Shown: positions 23,552 to 32,603 of the stretch, in pieces | Layout of the letters: each line of letters opens with the position of its first letter | Numbering within the stretch: position 1 is the stretch's first letter | Source: Rubrivivax benzoatilyticus JA2 = ATCC BAA-35 | GTDB taxonomy: Bacteria > Pseudomonadota > Gammaproteobacteria > Burkholderiales > Burkholderiaceae_C | Length of the DNA stretch: 64,000 nt | Reading direction: 5' to 3' | Assembly: GCF_000190375.1 (NCBI RefSeq) | Contig: NZ_AEWG01000160.1 | Span: 36,815-100,814, forward strand | The notes under the pieces: generated by a model | The model's database searches: none | The model's input: only the letters and a program-made list of their open reading frames with translations | Told to the model about the DNA's origin: nothing | Translations under genes and position numbers: made by a program

Positions 23552-25819
23552 TCAGGCCTCCTCGCGCACGCAGTCGACGTAGTAGCGCTTGCGGCCGTCG
23601 TCCGTGGTGTCCTCCACGAGACCGTGCACGTCGGTGGCGAAGCCCGGGAACGCGGCGTTGAACTCGCGCGTGAAACGCAGGTAGTCGACGATGCGCTTGT
23701 TGAAGCGCTCGCCCGGGATCAGCAGCGGGATGCCCGGCGGGTACGGCGTCAGCAGCGAGGTCGCGATGCGCCCTTCCAGGTCGTCGATGGCGACGCGTTC
23801 GGTGCGGCGATGCGCGATGTAGGCGAAGGCGTCGGTCGGCTTCATCGCCGGCACGATCTCCGAGACGTACATCTCGGTCGTCAGGCGCGCGATGTCGCCC
23901 TTGGCGTACTGCTCGTGGATCGCCTGGCACAGGTCGCGCAGCCCCATGCGCTCGTAGCGCGGATGCGCGGCGCAGAACTCGGGCAGCACGCGCCACATCG
24001 GCGCGTTGCGGTCGTAGTCGTCCTTGAACTGCTGCAGCGCGGTCAGCAGCGTGTTCCAGCGGCCCTTGGTGATGCCGATCGTGAACATGATGAAGAACGA
24101 GTAGAGCCCGGTCTTCTCGACGACGACGCCGTGTTCGGCGAGGAACTTGGTGACGATGGACGCCGGGATGCCGGTCTCGGCGAAGCGGCCCGACAGGTCC
24201 AGCCCCGGCGTGATCAGCGTGCACTTGATCGGGTCCAGCATGTTGAACCCGTCGGCCAGCGCGCCGAAGCCGTGCCACTCGGCGTCGGCCTCCAGGATCC
24301 ACTGCGCGCTCCGGCCGATGCCGTCGTCGGCCAGCTCGTCCGGGCCCCAGACCTTGAACCACCAGTCGCCGCCGCCGAACTCGCCCTCGACCTTGCGCAT
24401 CGCGCGGCGGAAGTCCAGCGACTCGACGATGCTCTCCTCGACGAGCGCCGGGCCGCCGGGCGCCTCCATCATCGCCGCGGCGACGTCGCAGCTGGCGATG
24501 ATCGCGTACTGCGGCGAGGTGCTGGTGTGCATCAGGTAGGCCTCGTTGAAGAGGTGGCGGTCGAGCTTGCGCTCGGTCGCGTCCTGCACCAGCACCTGGC
24601 TGGCCTGGCTGATGCCGGCCAGCAGCTTGTGCGTCGACTGCGTCGCGAAGACCAGCTGGTCCTTCGGCCGCGCGCGCTTCTTGCCCATCGAGTGGAACGG
24701 GCCGTAGAAACGGTGGAAGGCGGCGTGCGGCAGCCAGGCCTCGTCGAAGTGCAGCGCGTCGACGTAACCGTCGAGCGCGTGCTTGATCGTCTCGGTGTTG
24801 TAGAGCACGCCGTCGTAGGTGCTCTGCGTCAGCGTCAGGATGCGCGGCTTGACCGTCTTCGGGTCGACGCCGGCGAGCAGCGGGTTGGCGGCGATCTTGC
24901 GTTCGATCGCCTCGCGCGAGAACTCGCTCTCGGGGATCGGTCCGATGATGCCGTAGTGGTTGCGCGTCGGCGTCAGGAACACGGGCACCGCCCCGGTCAT
25001 GATGATCGAGTGCAGGATCGACTTGTGGCAGTTGCGGTCGACGACGACCACGTCGCCCGGCGCCACCATGTGGTGCCAGACCATCTTGTTGCTGGTGCTG
25101 GTGCCGTTGGTGACGAAGAAGCAGTGGTCGGCGTTGAAGATGCGCGCCGCGTTGCGCTCCGACGCGGCCACCGGGCCGGTGTGGTCGAGCAGCTGGCCGA
25201 GCTCCTCGACGGCGTTGCAGACGTCGGCGCGCAGCATGTTCTCGCCGAAGAACTGGTGGAACATCTGGCCCACCGGGCTCTTCAGGAAGGCCACGCCGCC
25301 GGAGTGCCCCGGGCAGTGCCAGGAGTACGAGCCGTCCTGGGCGTAGTCCATCAGCGCCTTGAAGAACGGCGGCGCCAGGCCGTCGAGGTAGCTGCGGGCC
25401 TCGCGGATGATGTGCCGGGCGACGAACTCCGGCGTGTCCTCGAACATGTGGATGAAGCCGTGAAGCTCGCGCAGCACGTCGTTCGGGATGTGCTGGCTGG
25501 TGCGCGTCTCGCCGTACAGGTAGATCGGGATGTCCGCGTTCTTGAAGCGGATCTCCTCGATGAACTTGCGCAGGTTCAGCACCGCCGGGTCGAGCTCGGG
25601 GCCGGGCGTGAACTCGTTGTCGTCGATCGACAGGATGAAGGCGCTGGCGCGGCTTTGCTGCTGCGCGAACTGCGACAGGTCGCCGTAGCTGGTGGCGCCG
25701 ACGACCTCGAAGCCCTCTTTCTCGATGGCCTCGGCGAGCGCGCGGATGCCGAAACCCGAGGTGTTCTCGGAGCGGAAGTCCTCGTCGATGATGACGATGG
25801 GAAAGCGAAAGCGCAGCAT
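23552..25819 (-). CDS. arginine/lysine/ornithine decarboxylase (PLP fold type I, biodegradative type)
   Basis: A 755-residue PLP enzyme that removes CO2 from a basic amino acid. It has the N-terminal flavodoxin-like wing domain (PIVIIDEDFRSENTSGFGIRAL), the PLP core with HCPGHSGGVAF near residue 168, the cofactor site DEAWLPHAAFH, the Schiff-base lysine in STHKLLAGISQ (Lys398), and the C-terminal domain ending YYVDCVREEA. The overall length and the DEAW...HAAFH block resemble inducible AdiA/CadA/SpeF-type enzymes. Which amino acid is used cannot be decided from these motifs. In Burkholderiales this single gene is common and may feed polyamine synthesis. Confidence 0.9.
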   Translation of the reverse strand: MLRFRFPIVIIDEDFRSENTSGFGIRALAEAIEKEGFEVVGATSYGDLSQFAQQQSRASAFILSIDDNEFTPGPELDPAVLNLRKFIEEIRFKNADIPIYLYGETRTSQHIPNDVLRELHGFIHMFEDTPEFVARHIIREARSYLDGLAPPFFKALMDYAQDGSYSWHCPGHSGGVAFLKSPVGQMFHQFFGENMLRADVCNAVEELGQLLDHTGPVAASERNAARIFNADHCFFVTNGTSTSNKMVWHHMVAPGDVVVVDRNCHKSILHSIIMTGAVPVFLTPTRNHYGIIGPIPESEFSREAIERKIAANPLLAGVDPKTVKPRILTLTQSTYDGVLYNTETIKHALDGYVDALHFDEAWLPHAAFHRFYGPFHSMGKKRARPKDQLVFATQSTHKLLAGISQASQVLVQDATERKLDRHLFNEAYLMHTSTSPQYAIIASCDVAAAMMEAPGGPALVEESIVESLDFRRAMRKVEGEFGGGDWWFKVWGPDELADDGIGRSAQWILEADAEWHGFGALADGFNMLDPIKCTLITPGLDLSGRFAETGIPASIVTKFLAEHGVVVEKTGLYSFFIMFTIGITKGRWNTLLTALQQFKDDYDRNAPMWRVLPEFCAAHPRYERMGLRDLCQAIHEQYAKGDIARLTTEMYVSEIVPAMKPTDAFAYIAHRRTERVAIDDLEGRIATSLLTPYPPGIPLLIPGERFNKRIVDYLRFTREFNAAFPGFATDVHGLVEDTTDDGRKRYYVDCVREEA

Positions 25820-25932
25820 GGGCCGGGGCCTCGTCGGAGCGACAGGGGTGAAACGAGGCGCGAAGTGTAGAGGCCGACGGGGACGAACGCCGTGACGAAC
25901 AATCGGCGCGTCTGCATGACCCGGCCCGCACC

Positions 25933-26307
25933 ATGCCCCAAGACCTCAACGTGCTCGGCAGCAAGCTCGTGCCCTGCTCCTATGACCCGCTGACCGGCTG
26001 GCGCCGCGACGGCTGCTGCCACGGCGACGCCGACGACCCCGGCCGCCACCTCGTCTGCGCGCGCATGACGCTGGCTTTCCTGAACTTCCAGATGGAACAG
26101 GGCAACGACCTGATCACGCCCCGGCCCGAGCTGCGCTTCGCCGGCCTGAAGCCCGGCGACCGCTGGTGCGTCTGCGTGCTGCGCTGGCGCGAGGCCTACG
26201 AAGCCGGCTGCGCGCCGCCGGCGGTGTTGGAAAGCACGCACGCCGCAGCGCTCGATTTCGTACCACTTTCCTGGCTTCAGCGCAGCAACGCTGCGGAGCT
26301 GAGGTAG
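25933..26307 (+). CDS. DUF2237 family protein
   Basis: A 124-residue protein with the DUF2237 signature: N-terminal LNVLGSKLVPCSYDPLTGWRRDGCC, then GRHLVCARMTLAFLNFQMEQGNDLITPRPE, FAGLKPGDRWCVC and the end PPAVLESTHAAALDFVPL. Several conserved Cys and an ExGND-type segment suggest a metal or catalytic site, but the function is unknown. The stop codon overlaps the likely -10 region of the downstream tRNA gene. Confidence 0.88.
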   Translation: MPQDLNVLGSKLVPCSYDPLTGWRRDGCCHGDADDPGRHLVCARMTLAFLNFQMEQGNDLITPRPELRFAGLKPGDRWCVCVLRWREAYEAGCAPPAVLESTHAAALDFVPLSWLQRSNAAELR

Positions 26308-26324
26308 ACTCCCGGGTTCTTTCC

Positions 26325-26415
26325 GGAAGGGTGGATGAGCGGTTTAAGTCGCACGCCTGGAAAGCGTGTGTGGGTTAACAGCCCACCGCGGGTTCGAATC
26401 CCGCCCCTTCCGCCA
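26325..26415 (+). tRNA. tRNA-Ser (anticodon GGA)
   Basis: A 91-base cloverleaf: acceptor arm GGAAGGG/CCCTTCC, D-arm starting TGGATGAGCGG, anticodon loop CTGGAAA giving anticodon GGA, a long variable arm (GTGTGTGGGTTAACAGCCCACC region) typical of type II serine tRNAs, T-loop GGTTCGAATCC, discriminator G and encoded CCA. A TAGACT hexamer at 26305-26310 is a plausible -10. Confidence 0.97.
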
Positions 26416-26423
26416 GATCGAAG

Positions 26424-26456
26424 CAAAACGGCCCCTCTGCGGGCCGTTTTGTTTTT
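26424..26456 (+). terminator. terminator of the tRNA-Ser gene
   Basis: An 11-bp stem (CAAAACGGCCC at 26424-26434, complement 26441-26451), a six-base loop, and T5 at 26452-26456. It also faces the end of the converging EamA gene. Confidence 0.92.
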
Positions 26457-26466
26457 CCGGGCCGGC

Positions 26467-27408
26467 TCAGCGGCTCGCCGCGCCGCGCGACGCCCACCCG
26501 CGCAGCAGCCCTTCCAGCCAGCCGTGCGCGCTGACGACCAGCACCCCGGCCAGCACCAGCCCGGCGCCGGCGACGAAGGCCGCGTCCAGGCGCTCGGCGA
26601 GCAGCCAGGCGCCGAAGACGACACCGAGGATCGGCGTCAGGAAGGCCAGCACGCCCAGGCGCGACGCGAGGTAGTGGCGCAGCAGCCAGAACCAGACCAG
26701 GAAGCTGGCGAACGAGACGATCAGCGCCTGGAAACCCAGGTGCGCCCAGAACGCCGGTGTCGCCTGCAGCGCGGTCTGGCCGGTGACGAGCGCGCCGGCG
26801 CCCAGCAGCACGCAGGCGCCGAGCAGTTGGTACAGCAGCGTCTCGGTGGCCGGTGCCTCGCTGAGCCGCGAGCAGCGGATGACGACCGTCGTCGCCCCCC
26901 AGGACGCGCCGGCGGCCAGCGCCAGCAGGTCGCCCCAGAGCATCGTCATGCCCATCGCCGTGCCGCCACCGCGCCCGCCGAAGGCCAGCGCGATGCCGCC
27001 GAAGGCGATGGCGATGCCGGCCCACTGCAGCGGCCGCAGCCGCTCGGCCGGCAGCCGCAGGTGCAGCCCGACCGCGGCGAAGATCGGCGAGGTGTAGAGG
27101 AAGACCACCACGTGCGAGGCATGCGTGTGGCGCAGCGCCTCGGCGACGAACAGGTACTCCAGCGCGAACAGCAGCCCGACCACCAGCCCGGCGCGCCAGC
27201 GCCCGGTCGCCAGCGCCACACGCTCGCGCCGCCAGGCCATCACGCCGGCCACCAGCAGCGCCGCGACGGCCGAGCGCAGCGCCACCATCAGCATCGGCGA
27301 GACGTCGGCCGCGGCGGCCTTCAGCGAGATCTGCTGCAGGCTCCACAGCATGCACAGCAGCACCATCACGCCGACGGCGAGGCCGTCGAGGTTCTTGCGG
27401 GAATCCAT
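26467..27408 (-). CDS. EamA/DMT family transporter
   Basis: A 313-residue ten-helix inner-membrane transporter made of two EamA repeats (first from about 10 to 145, starting VGVMVLLCMLWSLQQISLKA; second from about 157). HASHVVVFLYTSPIFAAVGLHL and the later SFLVWFWLLRHYLASRLGVLAFLTPILGVVFG are the characteristic pore-lining blocks. The substrate is unknown. It diverges from the AraC regulator 139 bases away, which makes it a possible target of that regulator. Confidence 0.9.
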   Translation of the reverse strand: MDSRKNLDGLAVGVMVLLCMLWSLQQISLKAAAADVSPMLMVALRSAVAALLVAGVMAWRRERVALATGRWRAGLVVGLLFALEYLFVAEALRHTHASHVVVFLYTSPIFAAVGLHLRLPAERLRPLQWAGIAIAFGGIALAFGGRGGGTAMGMTMLWGDLLALAAGASWGATTVVIRCSRLSEAPATETLLYQLLGACVLLGAGALVTGQTALQATPAFWAHLGFQALIVSFASFLVWFWLLRHYLASRLGVLAFLTPILGVVFGAWLLAERLDAAFVAGAGLVLAGVLVVSAHGWLEGLLRGWASRGAASR

Positions 27409-27546
27409 CGGGGGGAGCAGCGCGTCGCACGCGCAAGGCGAGAGAGAACGCCCCCAGTGTCATGCTGTCAGAAGCTCGACGCATAACGAATATCGGACAA
27501 TGTGCAGCGAGGGCCAGCCAGCCGCGCCACGCCCGCCACCTCCGCA

Positions 27547-28356
27547 ATGGACACCGAAGACCCACCGCGCCACCTGCTGCAGCCCTACGCCGGCACGATC
27601 GACACGCCGGTCTGGTTCCGCGCTGCACGCGTGCCGGCCGACGCCGGCTATCCGGCGCACCGCCATGACGGCGGCGAGCTGGTCTACGCCTTCAGCGGCG
27701 TGCTCGAGATCGAGATCGCCGGCGCGCTGTACCTCGCGCCGCCGCAGTACGCGCTGTGGCTGCCGCCGGGCGTCGAGCACCGCGCGCTGAACCGGCGCGA
27801 GGCGCACCACGCCTCGGTCTACGTCGCCGCTGCGCTGTGCGCGACGATGCCGGGCGAGGCCGCGGCGATCACCGTCGACCCGCTGCTGCGCGCGCTGCTC
27901 GCCCATCTGGACCGCCATCCGCCGGCCGAGCCGCCCACCGAGGCCGAGGCGCGCCTGCTGCAGGTGCTGGTCGACCGCCTGGTCGCCGCGCCGCGTTCGG
28001 GCAGCTATCTGCCGGTCTCGCGCGACCCGCTGCTGGCGCCGGTGCTGCAGGCGCTGCAGGCCGACCCGGCCGACGAACGCAGCGTCGCCGAACTCGCCGC
28101 CGCGGTGGGCACGACCGAACGCACGCTGGCGCGGCGCTGCCAGCGTGAACTGGGCATGCCGCTGGCCGCCTGGCGCCAGCGCCTGCGCGTGCTGCGCGCG
28201 CTGGCGCTGCTCGACGACGGGCGCAAGGTCGAGGCCATCGCGCTGGACCTGGGCTACGCCAGTGCGTCGGCCTTCATCGCGATGTTCCGCCGGCTGATGG
28301 GCACCACGCCCGACGACTACCGCAGCCGGCGTGCCGAGCCGGGGGCCTGCCGATGA
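27547..28356 (+). CDS. AraC family transcriptional regulator
   Basis: A 269-residue regulator with an N-terminal cupin sensor domain (YPAHRHDGGELVYAFSGVLEIEIAG, LPPGVEHRAL) and two C-terminal helix-turn-helix motifs: VAELAAAVGTTERTLARRCQRELG near residues 180-203 and VEAIALDLGYASASAFIAMFRRLMGTTPDDYR near the end. The ATG at 27547 was chosen over an upstream in-frame ATG because the intervening residues are unlike the family. It overlaps the FUSC gene by four bases, so it probably regulates that gene, the divergent EamA exporter, or both. Confidence 0.9.
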   Translation: MDTEDPPRHLLQPYAGTIDTPVWFRAARVPADAGYPAHRHDGGELVYAFSGVLEIEIAGALYLAPPQYALWLPPGVEHRALNRREAHHASVYVAAALCATMPGEAAAITVDPLLRALLAHLDRHPPAEPPTEAEARLLQVLVDRLVAAPRSGSYLPVSRDPLLAPVLQALQADPADERSVAELAAAVGTTERTLARRCQRELGMPLAAWRQRLRVLRALALLDDGRKVEAIALDLGYASASAFIAMFRRLMGTTPDDYRSRRAEPGACR

Positions 28357-29441
28357 GCGCCTGGCCCACCCGCCTGGCCGAGCTGGCGCGTGCCGAATGG
28401 CAGCACCTGACGAAGATCCAGCGCAGCGACCGCCTCTGGCAGATGCCGGTGGCCGCGGCGCTGGCCACCGGGCTGCCGCTGCTCGTCGGCGCCTGGTTCG
28501 GCCACCTCGAGTTCGGCCTCGTGTCCTCGCTCGGCGGCCTGGTCTTCGTGCACACGCCGAACACGCCGATGCAGCACCGCATGGTCGTGCTGATGGCCTG
28601 CGCCTTCGCGATGACGGCCTGCTACGCCACCGGCGTCCTGTGCCACTTCGCGCCCGGCTGGGCGGTGCCGGCGATCGCCTTCCTCACCGCCGTCGTGACG
28701 ATGCTGGTGCGGCTGTACGCGATGGGGCCGCCGGGCAGCCTGTTCTTCGTGATGGCCGCGGCGATCGGCGCCTACACGCCGGTGCAGGTGGAGGACCTGC
28801 CGCGTGCGGTGGGCCTGCTGTTCCTCGGCGCCTTGCTGGCGGTGCTGATCGCCTTCGTCTACAGCCTCTGGGCGCTGCGGCTGCGTGCGCCGCAGGCGCC
28901 GCCCGCGCCGGCGCCGCCGAGCTTCGACGACGTCGTCTTCGACTCGGTCGTCATCGGCGCCTTCGTCGGCCTGTCGCTGGCCCTGGCGCAGGTGCTGGGG
29001 CTGTCGCGGCCGTACTGGGTGCCGATCACCTGCCTGGCGGTGATCCAGGGTGCGTCGCTGCGCGCGGTGTGGATCCGCCAGCTGCACCGCGTTCTGGGCA
29101 CCGCCGCCGGGCTGCTGGTCGCCTGGGCCATCCTGTCGCTGCCGCTGGGGCCGTGGAGCGTGGCCTTCGTGCTGATGGGACTCAGCTTCGTCATCGAGAT
29201 CTGCGTCGTGCGCCACTACGGGCTGGCGGTGATGTTCATCACGCCGCTGACCATCCTGCTGGCCGACGCCGCGCACCTGGGCGCGGTGGCGCCGGGGCCG
29301 CTGGTGCAGGCACGCTTCATCGACACCGCGCTGGGCTGCGCCGTCGCGCTGGCCGGCGCGGCCTGCCTGCACGACCGGCGTTTCCGGGTGCTGGTCGGGC
29401 GGCCGATGCGGCGGCTGATCCCGCCGCGGCTGCTGCGCTGA
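28353..29441 (+). CDS. FUSC family membrane protein (aromatic acid exporter-like)
   Basis: A 362-residue integral membrane protein in two blocks of about six helices, the first from residue 30 (MPVAAALATGLPLLVGAWFG) and the second from about 190 (DSVVIGAFVGLSLALAQVLGL). The YWVPITCLAVIQGAS...RQLHRVLGTAAG block is the classic FUSC (fusaric acid resistance/YccS/AaeB) motif. Such proteins export aromatic acids. Being translationally coupled to an AraC regulator suggests induction by such a compound. The large cytoplasmic C-terminal domain of YccS is absent. Confidence 0.87.
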   Translation: MSAWPTRLAELARAEWQHLTKIQRSDRLWQMPVAAALATGLPLLVGAWFGHLEFGLVSSLGGLVFVHTPNTPMQHRMVVLMACAFAMTACYATGVLCHFAPGWAVPAIAFLTAVVTMLVRLYAMGPPGSLFFVMAAAIGAYTPVQVEDLPRAVGLLFLGALLAVLIAFVYSLWALRLRAPQAPPAPAPPSFDDVVFDSVVIGAFVGLSLALAQVLGLSRPYWVPITCLAVIQGASLRAVWIRQLHRVLGTAAGLLVAWAILSLPLGPWSVAFVLMGLSFVIEICVVRHYGLAVMFITPLTILLADAAHLGAVAPGPLVQARFIDTALGCAVALAGAACLHDRRFRVLVGRPMRRLIPPRLLR

Positions 29442-30353
29442 TCAGGCCGGGGCGGGCAGATGCGCGCCCTGGCCGCCGTGCAGGTCGAGGTCGGCGCGGA
29501 TCGCCTGCATCGCCGGCCAGACCGTGCTGCACCAGGCGGGCGCGACCAGCGTCGGCGCGCGCGCGGTGGCGCTGACGCGGTGGAACACCAGCTCCGGCGG
29601 CGTGCGCCGGATCAGCTCGCCGACCAGCGCCGCGTAGGCCGGCAGCTCGGGCGGCGCGATCTCGCCGCGTTTGTGCGCCACGGCCAGCCGGCTGCCGCGC
29701 GTGATCATCAGCGGGTGCAGCTTCAGACCCTCGGCGCCGGCGTCGAGCACACGCTCCAGCGTCGTGAAGGCGTGGGCGTCGGTCTCGCCGGGCAGGCCGA
29801 GGATCAGGTGGGTGCAGACCGGCACGCCGGCGGCGCGCGCGCGCGCCACCGCATCGGCATAGGCCGCCCAGCCGTGGCCGCGGTTCACACGCGCCAGCGT
29901 CTCGTCGTGCGCGCTCTGCAGGCCCAGCTCCAGCCAGACCTCGTAGCCACGTTCGCGGTAGCCGGCCAGCAGCGCCAGCACCGCGTCGGGCACGCAGTCG
30001 GGCCGCGTGCCCACCGCCAGGCCGACGACATCGGGGCTGGCGGTGGCCTCGGCGTACAGCCGCGTCAGCGTCTCGACCTCCGCATAGGTGTTGGTGTAGG
30101 CCTGGAAGTAGGCGATGTAGCGCGCCGCGCGCTTCAGCTCGGCGCGGCGGTCGGCCAGTTGCCGCGCCAGCGGCGCGTCACCGTCGTCGGCGGCGAAGGA
30201 CAGCACGCTGCAGAAGGTGCAGCCGCCGCGGCCCAGCGTGCCGTCGCGGTTGGGGCAGCCGAAGCCGGCGTTCAGCGACAGCTTGCGCACACGTTCGCCG
30301 TAGCGCGCCTTCAGGTGGCGGCCCAGCGTGTTGACGAGGTCATCGAGATTCAC
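29442..30353 (-). CDS. TIGR01212 family radical SAM protein (YhcC-like)
   Basis: A radical S-adenosylmethionine protein of about 303 residues. The cluster-binding block reads CPNRDGTLGRGGCTFCS, with the CX12-CX2C spacing typical of this family instead of the classic CX3CX2C. Further blocks are NTYAEVETLTRLY, VGLAVGTRPDCVPD, VWLELGLQSAHDETL and VCTHLILGLPGE. I put the start at the GTG (30353), where family similarity begins (NLDDLVNTLGRHL). A TTG at 30392 would add 13 residues and overlap the divergent gene's start codon. The reaction is unknown. Confidence 0.87.
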   Translation of the reverse strand: MNLDDLVNTLGRHLKARYGERVRKLSLNAGFGCPNRDGTLGRGGCTFCSVLSFAADDGDAPLARQLADRRAELKRAARYIAYFQAYTNTYAEVETLTRLYAEATASPDVVGLAVGTRPDCVPDAVLALLAGYRERGYEVWLELGLQSAHDETLARVNRGHGWAAYADAVARARAAGVPVCTHLILGLPGETDAHAFTTLERVLDAGAEGLKLHPLMITRGSRLAVAHKRGEIAPPELPAYAALVGELIRRTPPELVFHRVSATARAPTLVAPAWCSTVWPAMQAIRADLDLHGGQGAHLPAPA

Positions 30354-30391
30354 GGCCGCGATTGTCCGCCGTGGCGCGGCATCATCGGGCA

Positions 30392-31276
30392 ATGGACTGC
30401 CGCGTCGCCGCCGCGCTCGCCTCCCGCCTGGGCGGGCACTGGCGCGTGTGCGCGCTCGGCGCCAGCGGCTTCACCGCCAACTGGCGGGCCGACGGCGGCG
30501 GCCCGCTGTTCATCAAGACGCTGCCGGCAGCCGAAGCCGACATGCTGGCCGCCGAAGCCGACGGGCTGCAGGCGCTGGCCGCCACGACCACCGTGCGCGT
30601 GCCCGCGGTCGCCGGCTGCTGGCTCGACGACGACCTGGCCCTGCTTGCGCTGGAGTGGCTGGAGCTGCGCGCCAGCGTCGACGGCGCGCGCCTGGGCACC
30701 GCGCTGGGCGCGCTGCACGCCGCGCCGGCCGAAGGCGGAGGCCGCTTCGGCTGGCGGCGTGACAACCGCCTGGGCAGCACCGTGCAACGCAATTCCTGGA
30801 GCGCCGCCGGCGGCCAGGACGGCTGGATCGAGTTCTTTGGCCAGCGACGCCTGATGGCGATGCACGACGCGCTGGCCGCCACCGGCGCAGCGGCGGCGCT
30901 GGGTCACGCGGTCGAACCGGTCGTCGCGGCGCTGCCGCGCTTCTTCGACGACGGCCACGTGCCGCGTGCCAGCCTGATCCACGGCGACCTGTGGAGCGGC
31001 AACCACGGCGCGCTGGCCGACGGCACGCCGGTGATCTACGACCCCGCGGTCTCGGTCTCGGATGCCGAAGCCGAGTTGGCGATGCTGGAACTCTTCGACT
31101 CGCCGCCGCCGGGCTTCTGGCCAGCCTACCGCGCCACGGCCGGGCTGGCCCCGGGTTACGAGCGGCGCCGGCCGCTGTACCAGCTGCACCACCTGCTGAA
31201 CCACGCGCTGCTGTTCGGCGGCGGCTACGTCACGCAGTCGCTGCGGCTGGCCAAGCGGCTCTTACGCGCCGCCTGA
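30392..31276 (+). CDS. fructosamine kinase family protein
   Basis: A 294-residue phosphotransferase of the fructosamine/ketosamine-3-kinase family, which phosphorylates sugar-amine glycation products so that they fall off proteins. Visible motifs are the nucleotide-binding FIKTLPAAEADMLAAEADGL, GRFGWRRDNRLGSTVQ, the catalytic loop LIHGDLWSGNHG near residues 198-208 and the metal-binding YDPAVSVSDAEAELAM. The end LYQLHHLLNHALLFGGGY is also typical. It diverges from the radical SAM gene with their starts close together. Confidence 0.88.
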   Translation: MDCRVAAALASRLGGHWRVCALGASGFTANWRADGGGPLFIKTLPAAEADMLAAEADGLQALAATTTVRVPAVAGCWLDDDLALLALEWLELRASVDGARLGTALGALHAAPAEGGGRFGWRRDNRLGSTVQRNSWSAAGGQDGWIEFFGQRRLMAMHDALAATGAAAALGHAVEPVVAALPRFFDDGHVPRASLIHGDLWSGNHGALADGTPVIYDPAVSVSDAEAELAMLELFDSPPPGFWPAYRATAGLAPGYERRRPLYQLHHLLNHALLFGGGYVTQSLRLAKRLLRAA

Positions 31277-31280
31277 AAGA

Positions 31281-31315
31281 AAAAAGGCCGGCCCCGGCGT
31301 AGCGGGTCCGGCCTT
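31281..31315 (-). terminator. bidirectional terminator between the kinase and lipoprotein genes
   Basis: Eight-bp stem AAGGCCGG (31284-31291) with its complement at 31308-31315 plus an inner CCCG/CGGG. Read leftward it is followed by a T-run, so it best serves the lipoprotein gene. Confidence 0.85.
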
Positions 31316-31336
31316 CTGTCGGGTATGCAGCGTGCT

Positions 31337-31846
31337 TCAGTTCACGCGCACGAGGTTCTCGCGCAGCGAGGCCGGCACGTCCTGCAGCAGCACGATCGAG
31401 ATGCTGCCGTCGCTGGTCTTGTTGTTGTGCGCGGTGGGGTCGGCCGGCAGGCTGGAAGCGACGCTCTCAGGCGACAGCGTGTACATGTTGCCCGACAGCG
31501 GATCGACAACGAACCAGCCGATGAGGCCGCCGAAGATCAGGTTGCCCGCGATGTACCAGCCGTTGGCACCTGCGGCGACTGGGATGACCTGGGTCTTGTA
31601 GCCCGGCTTGGAGATGGTCACGGTGAACTTCTTGCCACCCCAATAGCGACCGGTGCTCTTGTTGAGCGTGACCGAGGTCGGGGTCTTGCCGGCGAAGACC
31701 TGAACGCCAGACTCGTCGGTGATCATGATGTCGGCATCGCTGGGGGTGCTGCCGATGGGCAAGGTCTGCGTCGGCGACCCCATGATCGTCGCGCAGCCGG
31801 TGAGCGCTGCGGCCAGCACGGCGATTGCCATCGTTTTCTTCAACAT
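31337..31846 (-). CDS. putative lipoprotein with PEGA-like domain
   Basis: A 169-residue protein with a lipoprotein signal peptide (MLKKTMAIAVLAAALTGCA, lipobox LTGC, so Cys18 would be the acylated residue). The mature start DADIMITDESGVQVFAGKTPTSVTL...KKFTVTISKPGYKTQ resembles a PEGA-type beta domain. A hydrophobic Gly-rich segment follows (WYIAGNLIFGGLIGWFVVDPLSG, near 96-118), then a soluble tail. Lys/Asn/Thr content is higher and GC lower than in neighbouring genes. The function is unknown, and an outer-membrane or envelope-surface role is likely from the signal. Confidence 0.8.
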   Translation of the reverse strand: MLKKTMAIAVLAAALTGCATIMGSPTQTLPIGSTPSDADIMITDESGVQVFAGKTPTSVTLNKSTGRYWGGKKFTVTISKPGYKTQVIPVAAGANGWYIAGNLIFGGLIGWFVVDPLSGNMYTLSPESVASSLPADPTAHNNKTSDGSISIVLLQDVPASLRENLVRVN

Positions 31847-32603
31847 TCTTCTCTCTCTCCCGAAGGTACTAACGGTGCACGCGTCCGGCTGCCGGAGCGG
31901 CCGCCACGTCGGCGCTTGCGGAGCGCGACGTTACTGAACGTGAACCAGCGTGAACTTGATGGGCGCCAAGCCCCCCACGGGGCGGCACCACGCGATTGCG
32001 GGGACGCAAGGCAGCTTCCTTCAGGGGGGCTGGCTCCAGACCGACACGCGTGCGGTGTCCGCAGAGCGCCCTATCGCCGCCTCCTTCCGAAGTTCAGGCC
32101 CGGCCATGCCGGCCCTGGCTGCCGGTGCGTGTCGACCCGAGGCCGGCCTCGCCGCTGCGGGCGCTGGCCGACATCGCGCTGCCGGTGCTGACGCCGCTGG
32201 CCAGCGACTCCGTGTTGCTGGTCTTCCTGGTTTTCATCCTGATTCGCCGAGCAGGAGGCGCGTAGCGGCCCGCTGCCAGGCTTCCTGCGCGACACCGGCA
32301 TGCGGGCGCTGCAGCAGGCCTCGCCGCGGCCCCCGATGCGCACCAACTGCCGGCCGCGGCGCTGGGCGTCGAGCAGATCGGCAACCTGCCGATGGACGGC
32401 GTCAATGCGGTCATGCTGTCGAGCTTCAACCCAGCACCGCAGGCCAGCGCACGCTTCGTCTGCCGCCGGCTGCGGCCCTCGCCGGCCTGACGGCGTCTTG
32501 TCCGACAAGGCACGGCGGCGCCTCCCGACGCCGGCCACCCGGCCTGGCCGCCGACGATGTGCACCACCGTGGCCCGTCCGGGCCCGCAGCAGAGGAGCCG
32601 CAG
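31847..32603. other. 757-base stretch without an intact gene; decayed sequence
   Basis: No frame here has a start, ribosome binding site and protein-like composition all together. It holds the transporter remnant annotated separately at 32125-32265. A second protein-like scrap lies on the plus strand at about 32310-32490 (contains VEQIGNLPMDGVNAVMLSSF, then a stop) that I cannot place in a family. GC arms GCCCCCC and GGGGGGC near 31970 and 32022 resemble the palindrome at 13894. It looks like a former gene region eroded by deletions. Confidence 0.5.
32125..32265 (+). pseudogene. remnant of an AI-2E/PerM family transporter
   Basis: In one frame this segment reads VRVDPRPASPLRALADIALP followed by VLTPLASDSVLLVFLVFILI. 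That matches the conserved central stretch of AI-2E (PerM/YdiK) permeases just before the REDLRDR block. The match stops abruptly at RRAGGA and a stop codon. Neither the preceding membrane helices nor the following half of the ~350-residue protein is present nearby. The identification rests on memory of the family motif. Confidence 0.5.

Noticed and set aside
29442..30392. TTG start at 30392 for the radical SAM gene
   Set aside because: It would overlap the start codon of the divergent kinase gene and add 13 residues without family similarity; the GTG at 30353 was preferred, though the choice is not certain.
31950..32603. A 270-codon plus-strand gene ending at 32768
   Set aside because: Only the last 54 codons (from 32604) have a ribosome binding site and plausible composition; the rest is Arg/Ala/Gly shadow sequence that crosses a transporter remnant in another frame.
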